64,000 bases of DNA from Microbulbifer hydrolyticus (lineage in GTDB: Bacteria > Pseudomonadota > Gammaproteobacteria > Pseudomonadales > Cellvibrionaceae): NCBI RefSeq assembly GCF_009931115.1, contig NZ_CP047491.1, positions 1,997,501-2,061,500 on the forward strand. Direction: 5' to 3'. The translations under genes were made by a program, and so were the position numbers. How positions within the stretch are numbered: position 1 is the stretch's first letter; every line of letters begins with the position of its first letter. Under the pieces are notes generated by a model. The model made no database searches and was not told the DNA's origin. It was given only the letters and a program-made list of their open reading frames with translations. Shown here piece after piece: positions 1-8,979 of this stretch.

Positions 1-2
1 GT

Positions 3-1169
3 GCGAAGGGAAAGGCACGAAAAAACAATTTCCGAGATGATCTGGCCAATATACTACAGATAGATAGGGTCGAAGATGGAGATTCGTTTATCAGTCTCGG
101 AGGCGACTCTCTATCTTATGTGGAGGCGACGGTTACCCTGGAAGAGCATCTGGGATTTTTGCCGGACAAATGGCAGATCTTAACTATGCGGGAGCTGGAG
201 GAGCTGTCCTTTTCGAAATCAACCAGTCACTGGCTAAAGCCCTTCGAAATATCGATTTTTTTGCGTGCATTTTCAATTTTCACTATTGTCTCGGGTCACT
301 TCAAGTTTTTTTCCCTCCCTGGAGGGGCGGCGTTGTTATTCGTTGTCGCGGGGTTTAACTTCTCCCGTTTCCAGTTGCCCGCCATCATCCATAAAGATTC
401 GGTGCTTCCCGTTTTTTCACTACTATGGCGGATTTTTCTGCCCACTGTGTTCGTCCTAGGTTTTTTTTCGGTCTTATCTGGGCGTCTAGATTTGCCAGCT
501 CTGTTTCTCGTTAGTAATTACTGGCCGCCTGATGCTTTTGGTGGGCGCTCATTTTGGTTTATTGAGGTGCTGATTCAAGTATACGTAATTATATTTTTAA
601 TATTCTCTCTTTCTATTGTTCGGAAAGGTGCAGGCAAATATCAGTTTTACTTTATTTTTGTAATGGTGTTGGTTTCGTACGGCGTTGCTAGCCTAATCGA
701 GGTGGCGTGGAATACAGAGTATTTATACCACCGTGTACCACATATAATGCTGGGAGTCTTTTCGCTGGGCGCACTTATTGGTGTGGCTGAGTTAAGAAAA
801 GAGAAACTGGTAACAACAATGTTGGCCATTATATTGTTATACCAATCGCTTTTCGATGGCCGGTTCGAACGCGCTGACTATATGTTTATTGGTGCGATGT
901 TGTTACTTTGGGTGCCGTTTATCAAGCTCCCCTGGTCTCTGTCGACAGTCTTTTCTTTGGTGGCATCGGCCTCAATGTACATATACTTGAGCCATTTTAA
1001 AGCAAAACAAGTCCTTCATCTCTTGCTGGGCGATATTGATTCTTCCGTTGCCGTTGTATTTGCGCTCGTCGTTGGCATCGTATTTTGGTGGGTTTGGGAA
1101 AGGGGAGTTCGGTTTGCTCAGCAATTTCACCTCACAGTAGTAAAGCCCAGACTAAAATCCGCTACCTAG
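3..1169 (+). CDS. Carrier-protein/acyltransferase-3 fusion, 3' part (5' end outside window)
   Basis: The reading frame is open from the left edge, so this is the last 388 codons of a longer protein. The first 60 or so residues look like the end of an acyl- or peptidyl-carrier domain: the motif GGDSL at 99-113 carries the serine (108-110) expected to hold phosphopantetheine. After a short linker come about ten hydrophobic segments. The first contains LRAFSIFTIVSGH, which resembles the arginine and histidine end of acyltransferase-3 proteins, followed by GGAALLFVVAGF. By inference the missing N-terminus is an adenylation domain that loads the carrier, and the membrane domain transfers the acyl group to a sugar, lipid or peptide. 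Substrate unknown. A GTG at 120 could be taken for a start but would cut the carrier domain in half. There is no gene for 100 bases downstream. Confidence 0.7.
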   Translation, partial: AKGKARKNNFRDDLANILQIDRVEDGDSFISLGGDSLSYVEATVTLEEHLGFLPDKWQILTMRELEELSFSKSTSHWLKPFEISIFLRAFSIFTIVSGHFKFFSLPGGAALLFVVAGFNFSRFQLPAIIHKDSVLPVFSLLWRIFLPTVFVLGFFSVLSGRLDLPALFLVSNYWPPDAFGGRSFWFIEVLIQVYVIIFLIFSLSIVRKGAGKYQFYFIFVMVLVSYGVASLIEVAWNTEYLYHRVPHIMLGVFSLGALIGVAELRKEKLVTTMLAIILLYQSLFDGRFERADYMFIGAMLLLWVPFIKLPWSLSTVFSLVASASMYIYLSHFKAKQVLHLLLGDIDSSVAVVFALVVGIVFWWVWERGVRFAQQFHLTVVKPRLKSAT

Positions 1170-1275
1170 TTCATTGACGTCGAATAGAATAAATGGGTGA
1201 CCCCATTGCGTAGATTCAGCGGCGATTCAGTTGTGCCAGGTTAAAAAGCAGGTGTGAATTCAAGGAAAACGCACC

Positions 1276-2301
1276 ATGCGCCAGGTCCCATACAGATTAC
1301 TCGCCGCTCTCACCATCACTTTGACGCTCGGTGGCTGTGTCACCTACCCAGCAGCCCCGCCGGTGGTCGTGGGGGGCACCTATGTCCGGAAGGCTCCTCC
1401 GGTTTACTCCTATTCAGTGATTACCGATCCCGGCTATCGCTACTACGACGATACCCTCGGCGTTTACGTATTCTACGACCGCAGTGACGTTTTCTATCGA
1501 CAGGGGCGCTACTATCGTTGGTATCAGGACCACTGGATCAGTGCCAGTCACTGGGGTGGCCGTTGGTATCCAGCCCCCAACTTTTATATCTCGGCAAACT
1601 TCAATGATCGCTGGCATACGCGCCTGCGTCGCCATGGTCATCACTATGCCGGAGGGCACCACGACAGACCGCCGCGCCGGCACGGTCATGACGACGGTTA
1701 CAACCGGCGGGACCGGCTTGACAGCAACGGGAATCGATATGATCGCCGTGACAAAGGCCAGGGTCGTCGTGAGAAAGCCCTGGATCGTCGTGAGAAGAGG
1801 CAGGATCGTCGTGAGATAGTCCTGGATCGTCGTGAGAAGCGCCAGAATCCTGGCCGAGGCGGCGAACATAGGTTTGTTGGCATGGCCGAGCCAAAGCGGC
1901 GGGCATCTCAGGCGGATAACCGGGATGGGGATCGGCATAGTGACCGCCGGAATCCACGTGGAAATCCAGGTCGGGACGAGCGGGTAGTTAAACGTGCGGA
2001 CAAGCCGACTGTTATTCGCGACCCACGCGTTGTTCCGGCAGTAGAGCGTCCGGGAATCGATCGCCGCACGGTGCGCGACAGACCCAAGCCACAAAGCCAG
2101 CGCGGCCAACGCCCGCGTAGTACGCCAGATGATCGGCGCAACACTTCCACGAAGCCGGCTTCGCGCCAGGAACGTGAGCAGCCAAAGAAAAAGGAAAAAG
2201 GAAAGAAGGCTGAAAAGAAAGCGGATAAGCGCGATCAGGTACGCCTGGTACACGAGCCGCTTAACCCCCGGTCCAGTGAAGCACAGCGTCGGATCCATTG
2301 A
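1276..2301 (+). CDS. Basic, repeat-rich putative lipoprotein
   Basis: 341 residues. The N-terminus is a lipoprotein signal with lipobox LGGC (Cys21). Residues 40-110 are rich in Tyr and Trp with several short aromatic motifs such as GRYYRWYQDHW, suggesting a compact domain exposed to the periplasm or surface. From about residue 120 the protein is extremely basic and low in complexity. It includes a heptad-like repeat DRREKxx encoded by a 21-base tandem repeat at 1762-1845, and the end is rich in Lys, Arg and Glu. The start ATG follows an AAGGA site. No known enzyme motif is visible. The tail could bind nucleic acid, polyanionic polysaccharide or lipopolysaccharide, but that is guesswork. Confidence 0.7.
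   Translation: MRQVPYRLLAALTITLTLGGCVTYPAAPPVVVGGTYVRKAPPVYSYSVITDPGYRYYDDTLGVYVFYDRSDVFYRQGRYYRWYQDHWISASHWGGRWYPAPNFYISANFNDRWHTRLRRHGHHYAGGHHDRPPRRHGHDDGYNRRDRLDSNGNRYDRRDKGQGRREKALDRREKRQDRREIVLDRREKRQNPGRGGEHRFVGMAEPKRRASQADNRDGDRHSDRRNPRGNPGRDERVVKRADKPTVIRDPRVVPAVERPGIDRRTVRDRPKPQSQRGQRPRSTPDDRRNTSTKPASRQEREQPKKKEKGKKAEKKADKRDQVRLVHEPLNPRSSEAQRRIH
1762..1845 (+). repeat. 21-base tandem repeat, four copies, inside a coding region
   Basis: Four consecutive 21-base units built on the core GGATCGTCGTGAGAA encode RREKALD, RREKRQD, RREIVLD and RREKRQ. The copies differ at a few positions, so the array is old enough to have diverged but could still expand or contract by slippage. It lies in the basic region of the lipoprotein gene. 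Confidence 0.8.
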
Positions 2302-2799
2302 TCCAGTCTTATCAATTGATCCAGATCAATAATTGGAGTCAGATTTACGTATTGACAGCGGAGGCTGCAGGGGAATAGGGCGCCAATATTTTACGACTTC
2401 CCAAATATTGATTCCAAAATATCTAAGGTTTTCGATCGTGAACCACCATGTACGTTTATTCGTTCCGCATCACGGATTTACGAATGGTACAAGTTGAAAA
2501 GATATTGCAACGTTGACCCTTTTTGGTCATTTCCATAATGAAATAAAAATGTCATAAAATTAAGGCATCGGTGCCCCACCGAAATGGATGTCCAGCCAGT
2601 GTAGTTACATTTTGAAATACGATATTTCAATATTTAATATGAGTTGTCTCTCATCATAATAATGAGATATTTTGGTGCGTTTCGAATTGCAGTTTATCGG
2701 AGCGGCTAGGCCTGCAACCGTTTTGACCTCACTACGTGCAAATATTGCACACAACGCCAGCTCATTTAGAGATTCAAAAGAACCGAGAAAGGTTTTCTC
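2302..2799. other. Gene-poor AT-rich gap
   Basis: About 500 bases with no credible gene. The 5' end holds a 10-base direct repeat ATTGATCCAG (2297-2306 and 2315-2324), the first copy straddling the preceding stop codon, and then a GGAGTCAGATTTAC string. The rest is AT-rich with scattered stops in all frames. Base composition is unlike the GC-rich genes on either side, as expected for an accessory stretch. The promoter of the next gene must lie here, but I cannot pick it with confidence. Confidence 0.6.
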
Positions 2800-3957
2800 A
2801 TGATCCATATTACGCGCCCAATTACAGTCGCCACATTTTTTCTAATATACTCCACGCTCGCTTTTGGATACACAATATCTCCAAAGGCGGATATTCATGA
2901 GGCAATCACTAGGGCTGCGAAAATTTGCTTCGACCAGTCTGATGAAAATTCAAAGCCGACCTCCTGCGAAAATGAGTTATATACCGCTAGCGATGTCGAT
3001 ATGACTTGGATTCATGATTCATCAATATCATTTCTAGACTTTTCCGCCTGGTATCGGCGAGCACGTGGGTATAGCGCAAAGTATCCGGATCTAGAAGAAG
3101 CCGTGCGATGGCCTGACGACCCAACACGTCAAATAGGTTTGAGGGGGATCGCAAAGTTTAGCGTAAATATGCTGACAACTTGCAACCAATTCCTGAATGA
3201 CAATCCGAACGGAAGAAATGACATCAACGATGGATTGTTGTGCAACTCTCATAACGGAGATATGCAATTTTTACATTCACAGGCAAGCTCTATCGGAGAG
3301 CCCCCTGAAGATACTTATAAGAAAATTTCCGATTGGGGTATGTTTTTATATAAGGTTGCCTCTCGGCATTTGTCAGATCAAGAGCTGGATCAGGAATATT
3401 GCTCATATTTTTCAGGTGACGACTTGTTCAGCAAAGCTCTACTTCCAAACTCTACTGCTATCCCTTGCGAGAACGTCAAAGATCCAAAATGGAAACTAAC
3501 AACTCTTTTTACACTTAAGTGTCCCAATCCCCTGTCGTCCACAGGTTGCTATGAAGAGATTGGCCCGAGTCGTTTTGATAAAGCTAGAATCAATGCGACG
3601 GGGGCGTTACTTCATCTAATTCAGGACTCATATTCACAAAGTCATGTTGAGCGTGGATCTTGCGAGGTGAAAAATAATAGAGTTACGGCAAAGGTGGAGT
3701 GCCTGCCAATAACTAGATTCACTACTTACAGAGGTCAGGTTAAACATAGTGATGCGGACAGGACTCCTATATTTGGCGAGGAATGTAATTCTACGGGAAT
3801 CAGCCCAACTCTTGCTAGCGCAATTATGCTTTGGAATATCGACCAAAAACGGCCACTCGATGAATTTAAATCTGATTTCGAGCGCATCTTTGGAACAGAG
3901 CAATACATTGCCGAAAGCGTATCCACGTCTAGCCTGGGTCAGTGTTTTGGTGGATAG
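2800..3957 (+). CDS. Secreted zinc-dependent phospholipase C / P1-nuclease-like protein
   Basis: 385 residues with a signal peptide of about 21-23 residues. The mature N-terminus reaches a HEAIT motif at His33. Further on are WPDDP (Asp106/107), a SHNGD segment (His151) with His159 nearby, and LLHLIQDSYSQSH, where His272, Asp276 and His282 form H-x3-D-x5-H. That spacing matches the zinc ligands of the Bacillus phospholipase C and S1/P1 nuclease fold, whose other ligands are an early His and an Asp/His pair. It is longer than those enzymes and has extra cysteines, probably disulfides. I infer a periplasmic or secreted phosphodiesterase; substrate (phospholipid or nucleic acid) unknown. The gene is AT-rich, with codon use unlike its neighbours, so transfer is likely. 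Confidence 0.6.
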   Translation: MIHITRPITVATFFLIYSTLAFGYTISPKADIHEAITRAAKICFDQSDENSKPTSCENELYTASDVDMTWIHDSSISFLDFSAWYRRARGYSAKYPDLEEAVRWPDDPTRQIGLRGIAKFSVNMLTTCNQFLNDNPNGRNDINDGLLCNSHNGDMQFLHSQASSIGEPPEDTYKKISDWGMFLYKVASRHLSDQELDQEYCSYFSGDDLFSKALLPNSTAIPCENVKDPKWKLTTLFTLKCPNPLSSTGCYEEIGPSRFDKARINATGALLHLIQDSYSQSHVERGSCEVKNNRVTAKVECLPITRFTTYRGQVKHSDADRTPIFGEECNSTGISPTLASAIMLWNIDQKRPLDEFKSDFERIFGTEQYIAESVSTSSLGQCFGG

Positions 3958-4385
3958 AGAAGTGCAAAGACAGAAGAATCATCACATTTAGTTTATTTTC
4001 ATGTGATCTAAGTCGCTATCAAAATTGTATGAGCTAATTCTCAATAAAACAGAGGCCATCCGTTTAATGTGCTACGGCGTCGTTTTTTCAAGCGTGACCT
4101 GACATATGATATTTGATGAAAATTAGGTTCTAAAATGAGTGGATTTTAATCATCGCCGTAGTTTTACTGTCAGTAAATATTTTTGACTTCTGATCTGTGC
4201 ACAGCATAGTAGCATGACAATAAAATACTTTTATTTTACTTGAATCTTGTGATGCCCGAAATCCAAGAAATACAGAGCGGTCGCTCAAGAAAAATTGACA
4301 ATAATACACAATCGCTTTCAGTGAATTAGTTCGCCCGAATCGCCCTTAAAAGTTGAAGAGAAATCATAAAATCAAAGGAAATGCT
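3958..4385. other. AT-rich gap without a visible gene
   Basis: Some 430 bases with stops in all frames and many short A and T runs. I see no strong hairpin plus T-run, so the end of the upstream gene is unmarked. Immediately before 4386 is a good AAAGGA ribosome site for the DUF1353 gene. Confidence 0.55.
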
Positions 4386-4994
4386 ATGACCGCAAAATTT
4401 TCAGGAGATCCCAAGACCACTTGGATTTCAGAGTCCGGAGCGGACCGCCGGATGTATCTGATGGAAGATTTTCATTTTACAGATAAAAATGGCTCAGTCT
4501 GGCTTGCCCCTGCAGGGTCTTTGATTGATGGAGCGAGCATCCCAAGAGCGTTCTGGTCGATCATCGGACCTCCATATGTGGGAGACTATAGAAGAGCATC
4601 AATCGTCCATGACGTTGCTTGTGTGAACGCGAATGCTCGCCAAGAGCGCCGCGCAGCCGACAGAATGTTTTATCAGGCTTGCAGAGCCGGTGGCTGCTCA
4701 ACCAGAAGCTCTATAATTCTATACATCGGTGTACGTATCGGAGCATGGTGGAAGTACAAATCATCATTAGAAAATGACAGCACCGATCCTAGAATTGTTG
4801 AACCTACATCAAGCACGGCTCTTCGCAGTCTTTTAAAAGAGAGCGCAGAAAGTATTTTCCAGTCGAAAGGCGAGATAGATGATGTAGAAATTCTAGAAGA
4901 ATTAATGGACCAAATTGAACCCACTCTAGATCAAAGATTTGATAAGGCTATCAAGCTTAAAGAAGAAACTAGAGGTGTATTGGAGCCGAACTAA
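4386..4994 (+). CDS. DUF1353 family protein
   Basis: 202 residues from the ATG at 4386, which has AAAGGA 6-7 bases upstream. A TTG at 4353 is in frame but has no such site. Residues 30-110 carry the DUF1353 pattern: a hydrophobic strand, a GSLIDGASIPRAFW core, GPP, and YRRASIVHDVAC with the conserved Tyr/His/Asp. The family is common in phages and bacterial accessory regions and has no firmly established biochemical role. The last 70 residues are charged and probably helical (many Glu, Lys and Asp) and extend beyond the usual domain. There is no signal peptide, so it is probably cytosolic. It shares the AT-rich composition of the preceding secreted protein, and both may have arrived together. 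Confidence 0.75.
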   Translation: MTAKFSGDPKTTWISESGADRRMYLMEDFHFTDKNGSVWLAPAGSLIDGASIPRAFWSIIGPPYVGDYRRASIVHDVACVNANARQERRAADRMFYQACRAGGCSTRSSIILYIGVRIGAWWKYKSSLENDSTDPRIVEPTSSTALRSLLKESAESIFQSKGEIDDVEILEELMDQIEPTLDQRFDKAIKLKEETRGVLEPN

Positions 4995-5470
4995 AGAACA
5001 CTTTTGACCCCACTAAATATAGTTCCGATAGCTGCGTTGTCGGGACTAATAAATGTATCAAATGATAACAAATGGGGTCATCAATTAGTGGTATATTGGG
5101 GGTAGCGTAAACTATTGGCACTTTATGTCTCTGCGGTTTCCACTGCCAAATCCATACACTGACGCCAATATTAGAGTGTTTAAAAAACGATCAGACTGAA
5201 TTGTGCGGATTTTAGACCGGAAGAATTATTGGCCCGCCTTGGTATCCCCCTAAGTCAGGACAGATGTCGCCTGAAATTTTCAGAGGAAAACCACGCCCCA
5301 GTATTCGCCGAACCTAAAGATACCCTTTTCAAGAAGATGGCAACGCCGATCCTAGGCCAAGCTGTGAGATCACGGCATTGAGGTACTTGAGAGCGCATCA
5401 TGCGCACTAGAGTGGCCGGATGCGTATAGTGGTTTGGCGTGCACACAGAATCAGGCGGTTTTTCCATCCC
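4995..5470. other. Gene-poor gap with possible decayed DNA
   Basis: About 475 bases. The first 120 contain TGACCCCA near 5004 and its reverse complement TGGGGTCA near 5072, a spaced inverted repeat of unknown meaning. The part from about 5210 to 5460 is more GC-rich and has short open stretches on the minus strand that do not resemble anything I know. It may be the remains of a gene. Confidence 0.45.
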
Positions 5471-5494
5471 AAAAAATGGGCGCCGAAGCGCCCA
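5471..5494 (-). terminator. Rho-independent terminator of the OmpW-like gene
   Basis: Read on the minus strand, the hairpin TGGGCGC-TTCG-GCGCCCA is followed by a run of T. The UUCG tetraloop adds stability. It lies 25 bases past the stop codon of the barrel-protein gene. Confidence 0.9.
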
Positions 5495-5518
5495 ATATAA
5501 TCTGCCGAATTTGTTGCG

Positions 5519-6301
5519 TCAGAAGGAGAATTTATACCCTACTGACAGATTAAACATCCAGGGATCATAGCTGTAGTCGCCGGAATAGGACTCAAAAATA
5601 GGGTCTACATCCGGGGGCGGCGGTACGTCGTCAAATACCCGTACCCGCAGATCTGTCTCGGATCTGGCGTACATTGCGGCGACATTTACCAGCCAGGAGC
5701 TATCGCGCCCGAAATTGAAGTCCATACCCATTTGCCAGGTATAGCCCCAGGCATACCCCATATCGAAGTCGCCACGCAGACCAAAGTCTGCCAGGTCGTC
5801 CCGCAGTTCACGCCTGAGCTTGCCTGTACCAAAGTCGGTATAGCTAATTCCACCACCTATATAGGGCTGAACCATGCAGGTGTCATCCAGGGGGTAGTAT
5901 TTAAGGCTTAAGGTGCTGATGTCGGCATCAAAACTGACCACGTCACGATAGTCGACGTCGTCGAAGCCGAAGGTGAAAAAGTCGTCACCGTGACTGCTGG
6001 AATGGCTGTCGCCATCCATATAGCCAAGCTCGATGCCCCAGTGCTCCGTAGGTTTCCACTCGAGGTTCATATACCAGCCCCACTCAGAACCCGGGTCAAC
6101 GTTTGAGCGGAACGCATCGAAATACTCGAAGGTCTCGTCGACAAAGCTAACCTGGTCGTCATTGGGCTCAATGTAGTAGCCGCCGACCCGGATAATCATG
6201 TCCTGTGGTCCGGTCAGGCCGAGGGGATTGGCCGAGACGGTGCTGCTAACCGCCAAAGCCAGTGGCGCCAGGATCGGTGAAAATTTCAAAATCCGTTTCA
6301 T
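5519..6301 (-). CDS. OmpW-family-like outer membrane beta-barrel protein
   Basis: 260 residues. A clear signal peptide (residues 1-24, ending SANP) is followed by alternating amphipathic strands. The protein ends in GYKFSF, the aromatic C-terminal signature used by the BAM complex. The order of features (early Gly-rich strand, WGIELGY, a middle strand giving YIGGGISYTDF, and a final barrel strand) fits OmpW-type eight-stranded barrels. It is slightly longer than the usual 210-230, with acidic loops. OmpW proteins form narrow hydrophobic channels for small molecules; here the substrate is unknown. An AAGGAG site precedes the ATG. It stands divergent from the TonB-dependent receptor gene. Confidence 0.75.
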   Translation of the reverse strand: MKRILKFSPILAPLALAVSSTVSANPLGLTGPQDMIIRVGGYYIEPNDDQVSFVDETFEYFDAFRSNVDPGSEWGWYMNLEWKPTEHWGIELGYMDGDSHSSSHGDDFFTFGFDDVDYRDVVSFDADISTLSLKYYPLDDTCMVQPYIGGGISYTDFGTGKLRRELRDDLADFGLRGDFDMGYAWGYTWQMGMDFNFGRDSSWLVNVAAMYARSETDLRVRVFDDVPPPPDVDPIFESYSGDYSYDPWMFNLSVGYKFSF

Positions 6302-6461
6302 TCAAGGTAACTCCTTAAATACCCATTGAATAAAAAGTGTAATACACGCTTTTTCGGCTGATCAAAAAAACAACAGACTTTACATGCCAAAAGTGCACGC
6401 AGCGGCTATCCCCAGGCGCTAATACTGCTCTGCATGCTTTTTGGGACGCAATTCCAGCTAT

Positions 6462-6490
6462 CGAAACTGGTTAATTAATGGGCAGTTTCG
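6462..6490. promoter_or_regulatory. Operator-like palindrome between divergent genes
   Basis: CGAAACTG at 6462-6469 and its exact reverse complement CAGTTTCG at 6483-6490 flank a 13-base AT-rich spacer. The site lies about 110 bases before the receptor start and 160 before the OmpW-like start. It would suit a dimeric regulator acting on one or both genes. No factor can be named. Confidence 0.5.
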
Positions 6491-6597
6491 GCAGGCTCAT
6501 GTAGCTTTCACATCTCAGCGACATTTTGTTCACATTGGCGTTGCTAACCTCTCGGTGTTTCATCAAATAAATACAGCCAATATTTGGGGATGGCATT

Positions 6598-8979
6598 ATG
6601 AGCAGGCAATTGAGGCAGGCATCGTGGTTGGCTCTATCGGCGTACCTGATTGGATTTCCACTTGTTACCCATGCAGCAGAGGCACCGGGTGCGCTGACGT
6701 TCATCGTCAAGGACCAGAATACCGACCGCCCACTCTCGTCTGTGCAGATCACGCTCGAAGAACGGGAAACCAATTCCACACGATCTGTAGTAACCGATGC
6801 ACAAGGCCGCATCGTCGTTGAGCAGCTGGACCCCGGTCTCTACTCGGTGAGCGTAGCCAAAAACGGGTTTGCTTCATCGTATCAGCCAAGCGTGCGCGTG
6901 GTTACACGCAAAAATGTCAAGATTGAATTCGAGCTTGGGCAGCAGGCGCTGGAGGAAGTGTCGGTTCTGGGGCAGCAAGTGGAAGCATTGGCCGTTAACA
7001 GCACCTATCTCAATAGAGAAGCGTTGCGCAGTGCGGTTGGCGGCGGCGCAGATCCGCTGCTGTCGCTGGACGGTTTACCTGGCCTGGCATCCGCCAGTGA
7101 ATTCGCGAGTTTTAGCGTGCGTGGCCGTGGTCCAAGAGATAATCTGATATTTGTTGATGACTTTCCCTTTGATAAAGCAGTGCACTTTGATGCGACTCTC
7201 GGCGAAGAAGAGGATGTCGGTGGGGGCGGTCGTTTCTCAATTTTCGCACCGAACGTGATTAGTGGCGCAGAGTTTTCACCGGGCGGGTGGAGTGCGGCTT
7301 ATGGCGGCCGGGCTGCATCGCTACTCAACCTGGAGGTCGCCGATGGTAACCCAAGCCCCTCAGCGAGTTTCCGCTACGACCTTGCCGGCTATGAAATTGG
7401 CTACGACGGCCCTACCGGTATCACCGAAGACTCTACATTGCTCGTTTCCGCTCGGCGACTGGATTTCGGCGCTCTATTTGAAACGATTGAAGAGCTCGAC
7501 ATTGGGGAGCCGGTGTTAAGAGACGTTATCGTAAAGTCGGTCATGCCAATCAATCAGAACCATACCTTTGAAGTTCTGATGATGGATACACACGAAGACT
7601 ATCGCCGCGGCGTAACCCACGTTTTTGCGTCGCCCAACTTCGAAGATGTTGCACTTCAGTACTCTGAGCAAGATAGTGATTTGTATGGTCTGACATTGCG
7701 ATCATTGGTCGGTGAAGAAGCGGTCTTGACCAATAAGCTGTACTACCGGGCCAGCGACAAGATCAGTTCAGAAGGGGAGTCATTCCCTGATCTCGTACCA
7801 GAGGGATCGCCCGCGTCAAGTTTTCCGGTGCGGGAAGATATTATTACCATCGGTGAAAACGAGACAGAGATCGGTTGGCGAAGCGACTTCGAGACTGTGA
7901 ATCAATGGGGCGTGTTTAGTGCCGGTGTGCGCGTCACGCAAATTGAACTGGCCTATGACACCGTCCTGGATGGCGACTGGATCCGGTTTGTCTACGACGA
8001 CGATGATTTTAGGGCAGACCCCGATCAGCGTTTTATCGTGCTGACGCCCGAGAGCATCAACTCTTCACTAAGACAGAAAGAAACGGGCTATGCCGGTTAC
8101 GTAGAGCAAGCCTTTGAGCGCGGCGATTGGGATGTTCGCACAGGTGTGCGGTTTGAGCGGGATGGTTTTGCAGACGAAAGCTTCGCGTCGCCCAGGTTCA
8201 GCGTCAATTGGCAGCCGAGTACAACGATCCGATACTTTGCGACAGCAGGGCTGTATCATCAGTCACCACGGTTCTTGGAACTGGCCGCGAACGAGTCGAA
8301 CGAACTTGAAAACGAAGTCATTACGCACGCCAGTATCGGGTATGAATATGTCCCGAACAACAATTGGTCGGTGTTGACGGAAGCCTATTACCAAAGCCTC
8401 GATAACCTGGTTGTGGACCTCGATCGCGCTAGCGGTATCTTTGCCAACATCGGTGACGGTACATCGTACGGGGTCGATATCGTGGCCAACCGGATGATTC
8501 GCGAGGGCATCTACGCTACCGCAACTTACTCATATAACGATGCAAAAGTCGACCGGAAAGATGGTCGCGGGCAGGTGGCTGCCGATTTCAGCCGCGAGCA
8601 TGTCGCTACCCTCGGTCTGACCTGGGAGATCAGCGATCGCTGGAAGGTCGCCGGGCGCTACAAGTACCTTTCCGGCACGCCAGACGACTTGTTTATTGTT
8701 CACTCAGACGTGTTGGGAGCAGGGCAACCACTGCGCTACTCGAAAGAGATTACTGAGCGTAATGTAGGCCGCAAAAGCGGTTCCGGCTTGTTCAACGTTC
8801 GCGTAGACTATCGGCGTGCATTTGGTCCCATCGATGTAACCGCCTTTCTCGATGTGATCAATGTAACCGCAGCGTCGTCGAGCGACGAATCCGAGTTTGA
8901 CTACCGCCGGGGCGTTGTAGTGAAAGATGATAGCGAAGCCGAGCCGCTGATTGGCCTGCGTTTAGACTATGCCTGGTAA
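6598..8979 (+). CDS. TonB-dependent outer membrane receptor with carboxypeptidase-regulatory-like N-terminal domain
   Basis: 793 residues. A signal peptide ends near AA at residue 26. Residues 30-105 form a beta-sandwich of the carboxypeptidase-regulatory-like type (DRPLSSVQITLEE, DPGLYSVSVAKNGF). A LEEVSVLG segment near residue 118 is a fair TonB box. The plug (about 125-250) holds SFSVRGRGPRDNLIFVDDFP, and the rest is a 22-strand-type barrel ending in LRLDYAW. Such receptors import siderophores, cobalamin or oligosaccharides using TonB-ExbB-ExbD energy; the ligand here cannot be told. A response regulator and a kinase follow at 43 bases and a 1-base overlap, so the three probably form one operon and the ligand or envelope state may be sensed. 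Confidence 0.85.
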   Translation: MSRQLRQASWLALSAYLIGFPLVTHAAEAPGALTFIVKDQNTDRPLSSVQITLEERETNSTRSVVTDAQGRIVVEQLDPGLYSVSVAKNGFASSYQPSVRVVTRKNVKIEFELGQQALEEVSVLGQQVEALAVNSTYLNREALRSAVGGGADPLLSLDGLPGLASASEFASFSVRGRGPRDNLIFVDDFPFDKAVHFDATLGEEEDVGGGGRFSIFAPNVISGAEFSPGGWSAAYGGRAASLLNLEVADGNPSPSASFRYDLAGYEIGYDGPTGITEDSTLLVSARRLDFGALFETIEELDIGEPVLRDVIVKSVMPINQNHTFEVLMMDTHEDYRRGVTHVFASPNFEDVALQYSEQDSDLYGLTLRSLVGEEAVLTNKLYYRASDKISSEGESFPDLVPEGSPASSFPVREDIITIGENETEIGWRSDFETVNQWGVFSAGVRVTQIELAYDTVLDGDWIRFVYDDDDFRADPDQRFIVLTPESINSSLRQKETGYAGYVEQAFERGDWDVRTGVRFERDGFADESFASPRFSVNWQPSTTIRYFATAGLYHQSPRFLELAANESNELENEVITHASIGYEYVPNNNWSVLTEAYYQSLDNLVVDLDRASGIFANIGDGTSYGVDIVANRMIREGIYATATYSYNDAKVDRKDGRGQVAADFSREHVATLGLTWEISDRWKVAGRYKYLSGTPDDLFIVHSDVLGAGQPLRYSKEITERNVGRKSGSGLFNVRVDYRRAFGPIDVTAFLDVINVTAASSSDESEFDYRRGVVVKDDSEAEPLIGLRLDYAW

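Noticed and set aside
1414-2298. 294-codon minus-strand frame opposite the basic lipoprotein
   Set aside because: Strong composition bias of the repeat region removes stops on the other strand. The lipoprotein signal and ribosome site support the plus strand.
2330-2360. GGAGTCAGATTTAC string as a possible trace of a REP-associated transposase region
   Set aside because: A single short string without a transposase gene or paired palindromes is not enough.
2605-2808. 67-codon minus-strand frame in the AT-rich gap
   Set aside because: It overlaps the start of the secreted protein gene, has no ribosome site I can see and no recognisable sequence.
5004-5080. TGACCCCA / TGGGGTCA inverted repeat as ends of a small mobile element
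   Set aside because: Only eight bases match, no target duplication is visible and nothing is coded between them.
5255-5467. 70-codon minus-strand frame before the OmpW-like terminator
   Set aside because: It does not resemble a known protein and no ribosome site is visible. It may be part of decayed DNA but I cannot support a gene.
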